The notes below the pieces were generated by a model, which saw only the letters and a list, made by a program, of their open reading frames with translations, was not told where the DNA came from and ran no database searches. From the NCBI GenBank assembly GCA_027943245.1, contig JANDJZ010000067.1:1-64000 (forward strand): 64,000 nucleotides of DNA, in the 5' to 3' direction. Every line of letters starts with the position of its first letter. Position 1 is the first letter of the stretch. Positions 1 to 9,257 of this stretch are shown one piece after another. The translations under genes were made by a program, and so were the position numbers. The DNA is from Acanthamoeba sp. SK_2022b. Lineage: Eukaryota; Discosea; Longamoebia; Acanthamoebidae.

Positions 1-3000
1 TTGAAGACGAACTACCTGTTGGCGCATCGGGTGTCACTACCGTTGCAGGAGGCGTACAGGAATACCAGGACATTCTACAGCTTCTCGTACTGGAAGCACA
101 GCTTTTCCATGAGGTCGATGGCCATCTCCCACTCCTTGCCATGGTAGAAGAAGTCGATCGCCTGGACACTCCTGTAAATTCCAGAAGAACATTTGCGTCA
201 GGTGTCTGCTTTGCTCTTTGCGGCGTGGCTGCCAGAGATGAAGATGCGAAAGTGGAAGGGAGGGGGGGGTGGCAGTGTGACTACCTTGCGTTCCCACGTG
301 ATCTTGCTGTTTAGGTGCGGTCCCATGGGCGCCACGGTGTGATCGGTCCAGTCGTACAGCTTGGCGTGCAGCAGGTGCGTGGGACCAGCCTCCACGTGGT
401 GACCGTTGCCCTCTGCATGTAACACACGCCGCACAACCAAAACATATCAGTGGGTGCGTTGTCGATTGCCAAAGGTGGTGGCACAGGCATACAGCAGGCT
501 CGCATTGTTGTTCGAGGCCAAGTGCTCGCTTACAATCTTGTCTAAGGCGTCAATGAAGGTGCGAGTGGCTCTGTGACCACAATCACATGTCAGCACCTGA
601 GCAGCCACTTGGAGGCGCGGCACACCGCACCTGCATCCCGGGTGAGCATGGAGAAGTAGAATGAGCCCGGCCTCCTTGAGCTGAGGCTCCACCATGTCCA
701 GCTCCAGTAACGGCCCAACAAGCGCCTGCGTTACCAGCCAAAAACACATCTATTAGCAACACGCTCAAAGTAACTAAAAAATGCGGCGTACCTGGAATAG
801 TCTGGCTCGGCCTGAGCACGTTCCAGACCTTTTTGAAATGGTCCATCACGGGCAGGCGCATGTCGCTGTATCTAGGTAAACTTTTACATGGTGAGAGGGC
901 CAGCCGTGATGAAGTAGAATGTGAGCGTGAAGAAGGCCTTGAACACCTTCCTCCCAATTTACATTGCAGAATCGGCCCTGCCTGCAGTGGCCTTGCGTCC
1001 GCCGGCAAAGGCAGCTCACGTCCTGTTTTCGTGGTCGCGATAATTTACCATAGGACAAAGAGGCAGCCATTGAGTTGCCCTCAACAACACCAGAGAGAGA
1101 GGCAAACCTGTGAGGCAGCGGCTGGGCTGTTGGACAGTCGTCTGGGTGCAGGAGGGCAGACTCCGCCGGTGCCTGACTGCAATGGAGGCGAGCTGGGCGG
1201 TCAACAACAAAGCCAAGGTGTCAGCACAGCAGTGAAAACCGACCACCAAGCTCACGCGCACGCAGATCTTGAGGTCACGTACCCGCCGGCTGAGGGGCCC
1301 AGAGAACAGAAGCCGTTGTGGGAGGGTGTGCTGCCATTCGGAGGAGGCGACATTGAAGCGCTGCGGTTGACCTCAGCCTGGCTTCTGGCAGCGCTGGGGA
1401 ATGGAACAGGGCGGCGTGGCCGGCATGGGGCGAGGGCCGCCGACCCAGGCCATGAAGGCGATGGAGATAGGAACGATGCAGGGGAGCCACTCTCGGGCGA
1501 TCCTGGCGCATTGACGGCCTGTAGGAAGTGATTCGCCATCCCACCACGGCTCGGGATCGGCAAGCTGCCCCACGCCTGTGGCCGGCAAGGCCAGTCCACC
1601 CGAGTTTCAGGGCGATGATGAGACGTGGCCACTGGGTGACGCGCCGCCGCGGCCGAGGCGGATTCTCCTGGCCAGGAGAAGGGCGAGCGGTAGTGGGAGA
1701 CGTTGGGGCAGGGCTGCAGGCAGTGCCTGATGACGACGAGGCCAGAGGTGATTGACGCGGAAGGACCCACCGGATAACGAAATGGACGACGACAGGGACG
1801 AGGATGGAGCGCCGATAGTGCGCGAAGCAACGCCAGCACCGCCAAACGACGACGGCTTGGCGCCTGCCGGGCCAGAGCCTTCGGAGGAGAGGAAGCCCAA
1901 CCGGAAGGGCAGGATGTCGGTCATAATGGAGATGACCTTTGAGATAGTGGAATACTGGAACATAGGTAGCCGGAACAGCGGCGACCAGTGTGTTCTGCCA
2001 TGCCCCTTTGAGAGCCCCACGTCAGTAGCGCGCCTTTATTTGGGGGGGGGCGGAGGGAAAGGGCTAGAGGGGAGAGATGGTACGGAGGGAGTGACTCGCT
2101 GACGATGGAGTGGATGAGCAAGACGTTCTCGACGTTGAGGCGGGTCGTTGAGTTGTCCTTCACGCTGTCCAAGAACTTGCCTGCGATGGAGCTACTCTCC
2201 TGGATCGAGAACAGGGATTCCAAGTGGGCGAAGAACCGCGAGAAGTGCCTCACGGCCATGGTATGGGCGCCTGTGAGCCAGTCCACCTTCTGGACTATCA
2301 GCTCGTTGAAGACGTCGGCCGAGGCCACCTTCTGGATGATCATTGATCGAATCGAACATGACGGCAAAGTGAATACAGAGCCCACCCAGACCTAAACCCA
2401 GCTCCGTCAGAGACACGACTCCGCAAGGCAAAAGGGCGTCTGAGAGCCTCTTCCCTTGACCTGCACGCGGTTGAGAACGAATAAATAAAGCAAGGAGGGA
2501 GCACACACCTGCGGCACAGTGAAGCTAAGACATCGCACCTCCTTCTTGGCCTTGGCGCTGTCGTCCCGCACGAGTTTGGACTTTGCGCACCATTCGGCAC
2601 ACCAAATTGGCGTCGCCACCATGGAGCTCGGCCCCCTCTGCTACATCACCCAATCAACAGGAGTTCGTGCACATAGTCGATGTGAAGTTAGGGCGAGGGT
2701 GAGAGATGAGCAGGAAGGAGACACGCACAACAAACCAGGACTTCATGGTGCCGATGGCATTGATGTCCAGAGGGAGACCGTTGGCCGTCTCGGTCGGCTC
2801 GCCGACCTGTGACGTAGCCCCGAACAATCAGTCGCTTCAAGTAAGCTTGAACATTCTCATGATCATGGGAGGAGCATTGGGGGGGAAGAGCACCTGGCAC
2901 ATTAAGAGCTTGAGCGCCAGAAGCAAGCCGTGCTGCGCCATGTCCTTGGCGGTGGTGACGCAGATGAGCTTGGCGCTCTTGAGGACGTTCAGGTCGACCG

Positions 3001-3627
3001 TCGATGACTGCTGAGCCAGCAGGTCACGCTAGCCAGTAAGGGGCTATACACGCACGCAAGAGGTGGTATGAGATGAGATGACTCCTTTGCTCACAACCGA
3101 GCCAAGTTGGCATACGATTTTCTCTTTGGCCACCCAGAAGTGGGTGGGCCGATGCGAGCGCGCCACAGGGGCTGCCGGAGGGCAAGGTGATTGGGGGCCA
3201 CGGCTGGATCCTTGAGCGGAAGCGTGGGCCCGCATCTCGTGATCACGAGATGTCCTGGCCGACGAACGTAAGCTTCATGCAGGTATGGTGCTGCTGGACT
3301 GGCGGCGGCGGCGACGGTGGAGAAGAGGTTTTCGGAGGACGAGGCGGCCTGATGACAAGAAGGGCACCTGCGAGAGGAGCTTGGTAATTGCTTTTGTGCG
3401 TGTGTGAGTGTGAAGGAGGGTGAGCACTCGCGCCAACAGGGACACACACGAGCGGAAATCACCGGAGATAGAGGTGCTGGAGGGCTCAACTTACCGGAAT
3501 GAAACGACGTACTGTCGAGGTTATCCTTGGGGATGTGGATGTCCTTGATAGATCGCTCTGCTAGCGCGGCGTCACACTGCCAGAGCCACTGGGTTCGTTT
3601 GTTCTCGTTCTCCCAGCCCTCCATCAT
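1..3627 (-). CDS. DOCK-family Rho/Rac guanine nucleotide exchange factor, 3' end cut by window edge
   Basis: Several minus-strand exons match the region just before and at the start of the DOCK DHR-2 exchange domain. Reading from high to low coordinates: a helical stretch near 2110-2350; VGPLLELDMVEPQLKEAG near 660-735, like the DOCK segment VGPILEM...ELRKATIPIFF; FIDALDKIVSEHL near 520-570; LLHAKLYDWTDHTV near 330-380, like the DHR-2 start TLLLHAKLLKWSED; and AIDFFYHGKEWEMAIDLMEK near 90-160, like IIHYFDKGKMWEEAI. DOCK proteins load GTP on Rac/Cdc42 to drive actin-based movement and uptake. Further minus-strand exons at about 2.5-3.6 kb are probably the upstream armadillo-like part, but I could not fix their boundaries. 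The catalytic end of DHR-2 lies beyond base 1. The family call is fairly firm; the 5' end and splice sites are not. Confidence 0.7.
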
Positions 3628-3700
3628 CCGCTTCTAACCCTACAGTGCCTTGCCCTCCTACTTCTCGTTGTCGCCGTCTTCGCGGGCGATGCCCATGCCC

Positions 3701-4192
3701 TTAGGATGGGCCTGAGTTGGTGACGCTGTCCACGATCACGCCCGAGCCCGAGATGGTCAAGCTCACTTTGCTGACTATGGGCGCGTAGGTTACCATGTTG
3801 CCGCCGGTCTGTGCGCAGCCCTGCAGGCCGCCGGTCTGTGCGCAGCCCTTCTGGAGAGCTGCCGCGCTCGACCTTGCAAGCTTCGGGCACGGTCCACAGC
3901 CGGTGTTGGTGATGGTGGCGTTGGCCTGGAGGGCGATCATGCCGCCCACCCAGCCGGAGAGCTCTATCAAGTCGCGTTGCCAGAAGCCACGAGAACGGTG
4001 AAGCTCTATCAAGTCGCGTCGCCAGAAGCCACGAGAACGGTGAAGCTGTGCACGCCGATTTTTAAGCCGTATGTTCAACACTTTGAATGCGATCGTGAGT
4101 TTGACGACCTCGCGTAGGGAGGGCCGCAAAGAGCGAGTCTTAAGTGTACTGCATGACTTAATCGATGGGGTAGTCACCGTATGAGCTGTCAA
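3701..4192 (-). CDS. Uncertain ORF with internal tandem duplications
   Basis: This is an open minus-strand frame of 163 codons whose family I do not recognise. The middle contains a 14-residue unit repeated twice (ELHRSRGFWRRDLI then a near copy). Further on, GCAQTGG appears twice. The C-terminal part (MIALQANATITNTGCG ... VSKVSLTISGSGVIVDSV) reads like a beta-rich, possibly extracellular segment. It could be an exon of the adjacent DOCK gene, an exon of a small separate gene, or a decayed fragment. Sequence with this GC content often keeps frames open by chance, so coding status is uncertain. Confidence 0.25.
   Translation of the reverse strand: MTAHTVTTPSIKSCSTLKTRSLRPSLREVVKLTIAFKVLNIRLKNRRAQLHRSRGFWRRDLIELHRSRGFWQRDLIELSGWVGGMIALQANATITNTGCGPCPKLARSSAAALQKGCAQTGGLQGCAQTGGNMVTYAPIVSKVSLTISGSGVIVDSVTNSGPS
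3801..3849. repeat. Tandem duplication, 27-nt period
   Basis: The 22-nt block at 3801-3822 recurs at 3828-3849 without mismatch, a 27-nt spacing that preserves the frame of the surrounding minus-strand ORF. Confidence 0.85.
3961..4047. repeat. Tandem duplication, 42-nt period
   Basis: Two adjacent copies of a 42-nt unit start at 3961 and 4003 and differ by a single t/c change. The unit is 14 codons long, so the minus-strand frame is kept. Confidence 0.85.
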
Positions 4193-4740
4193 GGGGGACA
4201 GACGGTCAACATGTGAAGGTTGCTACTAGAAGGCCCGTAGAAGGTACTGACAAAGAGATGAGGGGGAAGGGAAAAGCCTGAGAAAGAGAAAACGATTTTG
4301 TAATCGATCTGCCTTAGAGCTCGCAAGGCAGAACAACCCTCCTCTTGACCCGCCCGCGCCTACGTCAAGCTTTCCTTGACCATATTTGGTAGCTAGCACT
4401 ATTGTCAGCTCCGTGTCGACCTGTCACAAACAGTGCAATCGATGAAGACGGCATAAACACTGAAGAGAGCGGAGGAAACTCAACAGAGTGGACAAGAGGA
4501 GGCTTAAGGTCATTGGCGAAGTGGTTGGCCCGCCTCGAAGAACACCTTGATCTGTACGCCATCTGAGGCAGGAGCCATGTGCGGCGGGCTCAACGCAAGT
4601 GCTTGGCCAGCTGTGGTTCGTAGGAGTAGAAGGGAGCGAAGCGGAAGCGCTGACAGCCATGACATACTGGATGTCGAGCGAAGTGTGCGGATTGGTGAGA
4701 TCGCTAGGCACGGTGCCGAGCGCTCTCTTTGACCCTCTGG
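4193..4740. other. Stretch with no convincing gene
   Basis: No exon could be supported here. A short minus-strand open segment near 4620-4740 (containing LTARGSKRALG and NPHTSLDIQY) might be a 3' exon of the COG8-like gene, but it has no recognisable similarity. The part around 4260-4340 is purine-rich. Confidence 0.4.
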
Positions 4741-4949
4741 CGGTCAGCTGCGGGACGTACTCCTGGAAGATGATTGGGAGGCTGCTCTGGGAATGTCACG
4801 CTTCTCCAGCGGAACGGCCTGTGAACCTGATGAGCCGGGTCTTTCCGCAATCTCCCGCCCTCCAGCGCATGTGTGAGCACGAGCCCTTAAGGCCAACGCA
4901 GCACAAAAGAAGGGGGCAACCTGTGACGCGCTGTAGCAGTAAGGCGGAC

Positions 4950-5318
4950 TCACCATGCCCTTCTCCGTGAGCACGTTCTCCACATTGCCCTTCAACACGT
5001 CCTTTCCTTGCACCTCTGCTGAGTCTAGCGAGGCCCCCAAAACAGCACGCCTGGAGCGCGTTCAGCTCATTGTCCGATAGAATCCCATCCCTGCAGAGCC
5101 ACGCGTCGTGTGTGTCTTTGCTCTCCTCGCTTGTGCTGTAGCGGCGCGCACCATGGCGTGTGTTCTGGGTGGCGGCGCTCTGCGCGGTGATCTCCACGGC
5201 CCTCTTGCAGAACCGCTTGCAGGCCCTCAGCCCGGGCAAGCCCGTCTCCAGCCCGCCGACCAGCATGCGCACCTCGTCCACCTGCTCTCCACACGGTCGA
5301 TGAGCACACACGCACGCA

Positions 5319-5379
<61 letters not shown>

Positions 5380-5624
5380 CGAGAGAGAGAGACCTGTTGC
5401 TTCATGCACTCAGAGGTTTGGATGAAGGCCTTGTAGTTGGTGAAGGCCAGGTCCTGCATCTGCTTCTTCATCTTCTCGGCCGCGTGGTGCAGTTTCTTGT
5501 CCTCCTTCATGAGCTGCTGGAAGGTGGCCGAGGACAGGGAGAACAGGTAGGACTCGTACTCGGTCAGCAGCTGCTCGTCGGCGTCGCTCTGGCCGCCCAT
5601 CGCCCTGTCCGCGTAGCGCGGCAT
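4950..5624 (-). CDS. COG8-like subunit of the conserved oligomeric Golgi complex
   Basis: The minus-strand exon ending at 5394 reads LTEYESYLFSLSSATFQQLM followed by KMKKQMQDLAFTNYKAFIQT and SECMKQQ. This is the diagnostic start of the COG8/Dor1 family (leucine-rich helix, then LA-x-x-NY-x-x-FI-x-x-x-EC). Splicing after 5394 to an acceptor at 5281 keeps phase 0 and gives VDEVRMLVGGLETGLPGLRA, matching the next coiled segment of COG8. The intron between them (5282-5393) holds a CA/ACGC microsatellite. COG8 tethers retrograde vesicles at the Golgi as part of the eight-subunit COG complex. I took the ATG at 5624 as start because the frame further upstream has no family similarity. Exons below 5200 (including DSAEVQGKDVLKGNVENVL near 4960-5030) are poorly placed, so the C-terminal half is unresolved or degenerate. 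Confidence 0.55.
5304..5378. repeat. (ACGC)n/(AC)n microsatellite in an intron
   Basis: About 75 nt of ACGC then AC repeats lie inside the proposed COG8 intron. On the sense (minus) strand this is a GT-rich tract placed just upstream of the 3' splice site. Confidence 0.9.
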
Positions 5625-5799
5625 GAGCGACAGGAGCGACCTCTCGCTCTCCTCCCGCGCGCATAGCACTGCAGGAGGAAATTGCTGCTGGAGTTCATGG
5701 AGGTGGACAAGGAGCGCCGGTGAGCGTGTAGAGAGGCGAAGGTAGTCGTCATCATCGAAAAAATCTTCCGCCTCTTGCACTTGCTGCTGTAATGTAATC

Positions 5800-6557
5800 C
5801 CGACTTGCGCCCGCTGCGGCGCAACTGGAGTTCGTGGTGGCGCTGCTGCTTCACCTCCTCCTCCTTCTCCATCTTCTGCACTTGTAAAAAATCCAAAGTG
5901 GTGCTCTCCCTAGGAAAGGAGGCACTTGTCGGCAGCCTTGCCTTTGCTGGCCTGCCCTTGCTCGTTGGTTGACCGATTGCTGGCTGGCCTCGTCCACGAT
6001 CGGCTGCCACGGGGAGAACCGGCTTGCGGTCTTCCTCCACCACTCGCACCTCGTCCTGTATACATAAGCTCATGGTGTGTCATGCGTGCTGTGCGGGGAC
6101 CTGATCCCTCCAGGAGTCGCCGGTCCATCTCCCAGTCGAAGCGGGGTCGTCGAGCACGGCTAGATCGAGTATGAAGTTTTCAAGAGATCGCGCTGTTGAA
6201 GCGCCTCGTAAAAGGATGACGAGCGCCGTGATGGCCGGCTTGTGACGCGCCAGCTGCGGGAAGTACAGCTTGTTGTACTGCCAGGTAACCCACGCGAGGC
6301 ACACGTACAGCAATGCAGGAGCGTCGTTGCATGCAGGGTAGAGCAGGAGATGGACGTCAAGCAGCGCCGCTCGCAAATTGGCCAGCATAGACACGTGCAC
6401 TGGGCAGGCGCCCCAGCCGAGAAGGTCTCGCCACCTGCATGACCACCAGCCCGCGTTCTGCGATTTGGTTGGCTGTCGGCATGATCCGATGGGTCCCGTG
6501 TATGTAGGGAGAAGTTCTTAACTTTCTGAGGATAGCCTGAGTATTTCCCTTGCTCAC
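5800..6557 (-). CDS. Unassigned minus-strand exons
   Basis: Two open segments look protein-like. One near 6430-6557 has AILRKLRTSPYIHGTHRIM and ANQIAERGLVVMQ. One at about 6150-6400 has MLANLRAALLDVHLLLYPAC and WQYNKLYFPQLARHKPA, a leucine-rich helical character. A GT dinucleotide after GLVVMQ would allow them to be joined as one gene. A lysine/glutamate-rich tail (KMEKEEEVKQQRHHEL) follows near 5820-5880. I do not recognise the family. The segment could be the N-terminal part of the COG8 gene or a separate small gene reading toward it. Confidence 0.3.
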
Positions 6558-6831
6558 CGCCTTGTGGCTGTGCCTTATCGAACGGCTGGAACCTAGGCGC
6601 GATCAATAGCAACGCATTGAGCAGTGACCATTGTAGGCTCAGTGTATAGAAGCAGTAGGTTTAGACCATGGATTGCCGGAGTAGCGGCAGGTGAGATAAA
6701 GATCTCCGAGCTAAATTAAAACACTTTCCCGGTGTCCTACAAAAAACTGCTAAGTGGCAACCGTATCCGCAGAGTGACACGCATATGGTGCAAGCTTGCA
6801 ACCACAGTCACTGACTAGCCCCACCAAGTGT

Positions 6832-9174
6832 ATGGAAGCCATGGAAGAGACCACCCCTCCCCCCGTTCGCAGCCATCCATGTTCTTTGGAGACGGCTACC
6901 ACTGTGCCTCCTAAAAATCGACGCTTGGCCAAGTGCGCTAGTAATGCGGAGTGGTCAGCGCAACAAAAGAAGCTGCTCTGCTGCTGGGCATGCCAGGCCC
7001 TTCTAGACCCCAACCTGCCTCGACGAAAGAAGCCTTGCGCAAACCCTTGGCCCTGGGACAGGGACAGCGTGGTACGTCCTCCCCCCTTTACTCCACTCTT
7101 GCGCTCATAAAACTCTCAGCGGCTGAAGATGCTTGTTGGCAGGGACTCAAGTTGGCCACCTTCAGGGGCTACAAACTGTTTACTGCCGCCAACAAAAAGA
7201 AGACAACAAGCTCTGAAGCTCCGCCTGCTTCACCGGCGAGGAACGAGGGCCACGCTGAAGCCATTTTCCAATCAACCTCTGCTGCTAGTACTGGCCCTGC
7301 CTTGGCCCGAATCGCACGCGCCTACTATGAATTCGGCTGACCTCCGAACGTGCAGCTGAGCATAGCACGGAGGCGGATACCTCGCGATCGGTGGAGAACG
7401 ATCAACAGAACCCATTTGAGGTAACCGCCGGTAAAGTGGCGCGCTACATACAGCACCTCACAGCCACCGCCTATGGCGCCAACGGCATCAACGTCAACTC
7501 GATCGACCTTCTGCTTAGCCACGTAAAGGCCGCCTACGTTCAGCTCATGACAGCGAACACCGATGCGTCTGCCGTTAGTGCAACTGACGAATTGGACCTC
7601 TTCGTGCCCGACATGGAGGTACGAAGCCTTGGCAAGCGGGCGTTTGCCTTTTCTTTGACGCTCATAGACACCTTCCCCCGCATTCAACTGTCAGCAGGAT
7701 GGCAACGTCGAGGAAGAGTTTGCTCCCCTCACACCCATGCACAAGGACTCGCCCAGCTACCAATCCGACTCCTGCACCGACGATGGGAAAGACTCTGGCG
7801 GCGAAGCGGAATCGGAAAGGGAGTGCTGGATGGACTGGGCCGAGATGGATGTCACGGAGCTCCTGGCCGACCTTGACGACATCAGACCGCCGGAAGATCT
7901 GCCCCCTCCGACAGGAGGCACTGATCGCGTGGCCAGCGAGCCGAGCAGCAACGGAGGAGATGAAAAGACAACGCGAGAGCCTGCGTCCCCCGTGGTAAGG
8001 CCTCTCTTTTAACTTTCAACTTGACACCTCCGTGCAGCCCCCCCCCCAATCAGAACTGACCTCGCGGACCAACCAGGTGCAGGAAGGAGGGTTAGATTGT
8101 CCACAATCGCCGCAGGAGCCAGAGACATCCCTCAATCGGGCGACCTCCTCACGTTCCGAGTCTCGCGGAAACGAGAGACGGCGAGGCGAAGTGCGGCGGA
8201 GCTGGCGATCGCCCGAGCGCCGCGACTACCGATCGCAGAGAGCCCGCGAGCCGCGCCATCGCTATGAAGCCGAGCGTAGGCCAGCGTATTCCCGCCCAGA
8301 TCGCGACAGGCCTCGCGCCAATCACGGCCACCGCGGACAGCAACGGCCGTACCAAGCAGCAGACTGGGCACGCAGGTTCAAGCATGGAAGAGTCACCGGA
8401 GACGCGCCATCGGCTAACGAACGGAAGCGCTCGAGGGAATGCCATTACGATGACTTCTCCCGCTCATCGCACGCACGCCGAGCGCACAAGGAAGCCGGCC
8501 ACTACTACAAACGACAGAGGCCGGATGACAACTCGGCTCGGTTTCCTTCACGAGAGGAGGACCAGCGCGAGCACAGGCGACCGCACGGGGACGACATTCC
8601 TCACGAGGCAAGGGGCGAGTTCCCTGCCCAGCAAGCCAGCCAGCCGCCGCAGGACCACCAGGAGAGCAGCGATGCGGAGCAGGACCGAGACTGGCTCAAA
8701 CGGGAGCAGGAGGAGTGGGCTAGTATTCGCACGGCGACGGACAAGCACCTGTCCCACGGCGACCAGCCGCCCCAGGCCCACGACACGGACAAGCGAACGG
8801 CCAGCGAACGGCTCAACCTGGCCTGGCACCGGCTACCGACGCCGTTTGTGTTTGAGCTGGCCGACGTGCCGCTCCCGGTGCTGGCGTCGGCAAGTGGCGC
8901 GGAGCTGAGGAATCTAGTCGAGAGGAACCTGAAGAAGAAGCGAGTGCAGCTGCAGCGCGCCGTCGAGCGCCAAGGCACCGGCGCCAACACCGCTCCGACA
9001 GGCGATGCGGACCAGCTGAAGGTGGTGAACGCGCTGCTCGACTGGTGCCGCGGCGAGCTGTTCCCGTTTCTCGCTGAGTTCGACCAGATGCCCCACCCCG
9101 ACAACACGACCAGGGCCACGTTCTTGTACCAGCATCTTCTCACTCCCCTCTACGCCCGCGCCTTCGCCTCTTGA
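6832..9174 (+). CDS. Hypothetical charged, Arg/Ser-rich protein
   Basis: The proposed gene starts at the ATG at 6832 (a second ATG follows at 6841). Exon 1 runs to 7071. A middle exon begins at 7120, but its donor is ambiguous (7150 or 7177 both give the needed phase). Later exons are 7356-7618, 7695-7994 and 8038-9174, whose junctions keep frame and avoid stops. The product is about 656 residues. The centre is acidic (ELLADLDDIRPPEDL), followed by some 200 residues rich in Arg, Glu, Ser and Asp resembling RS-type nuclear proteins. A helical C-terminal domain (LNLAWHRLPTPFVFELADV to the end) contains a basic helix LVERNLKKKRVQLQRAVER and ends in FLYQHLLTPLYARAFAS. No family is recognised. The composition suggests a nuclear or RNA-associated role, which is inference only. 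Confidence 0.5.
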
Positions 9175-9257
9175 GGAGACAACCCCCCAAATCTCCACGC
9201 GCTGTACATTAAAATCTATTTATATGTGTTCCCTCCGCTCCCTGCTTTTTTTGTTGT
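9175..9257. other. Convergent 3' spacer
   Basis: This 83-nt spacer separates the stop of the charged protein from the stop of the receptor kinase on the other strand. It contains an AT-rich CATTAAAATCTATTTATATG stretch that may serve 3'-end formation on either side. Confidence 0.5.

Noticed and set aside
5800..6557. Unassigned exons considered as a peroxin or membrane protein
   Set aside because: The hydrophobic stretches are short and no peroxin signature could be matched, so no name is given.
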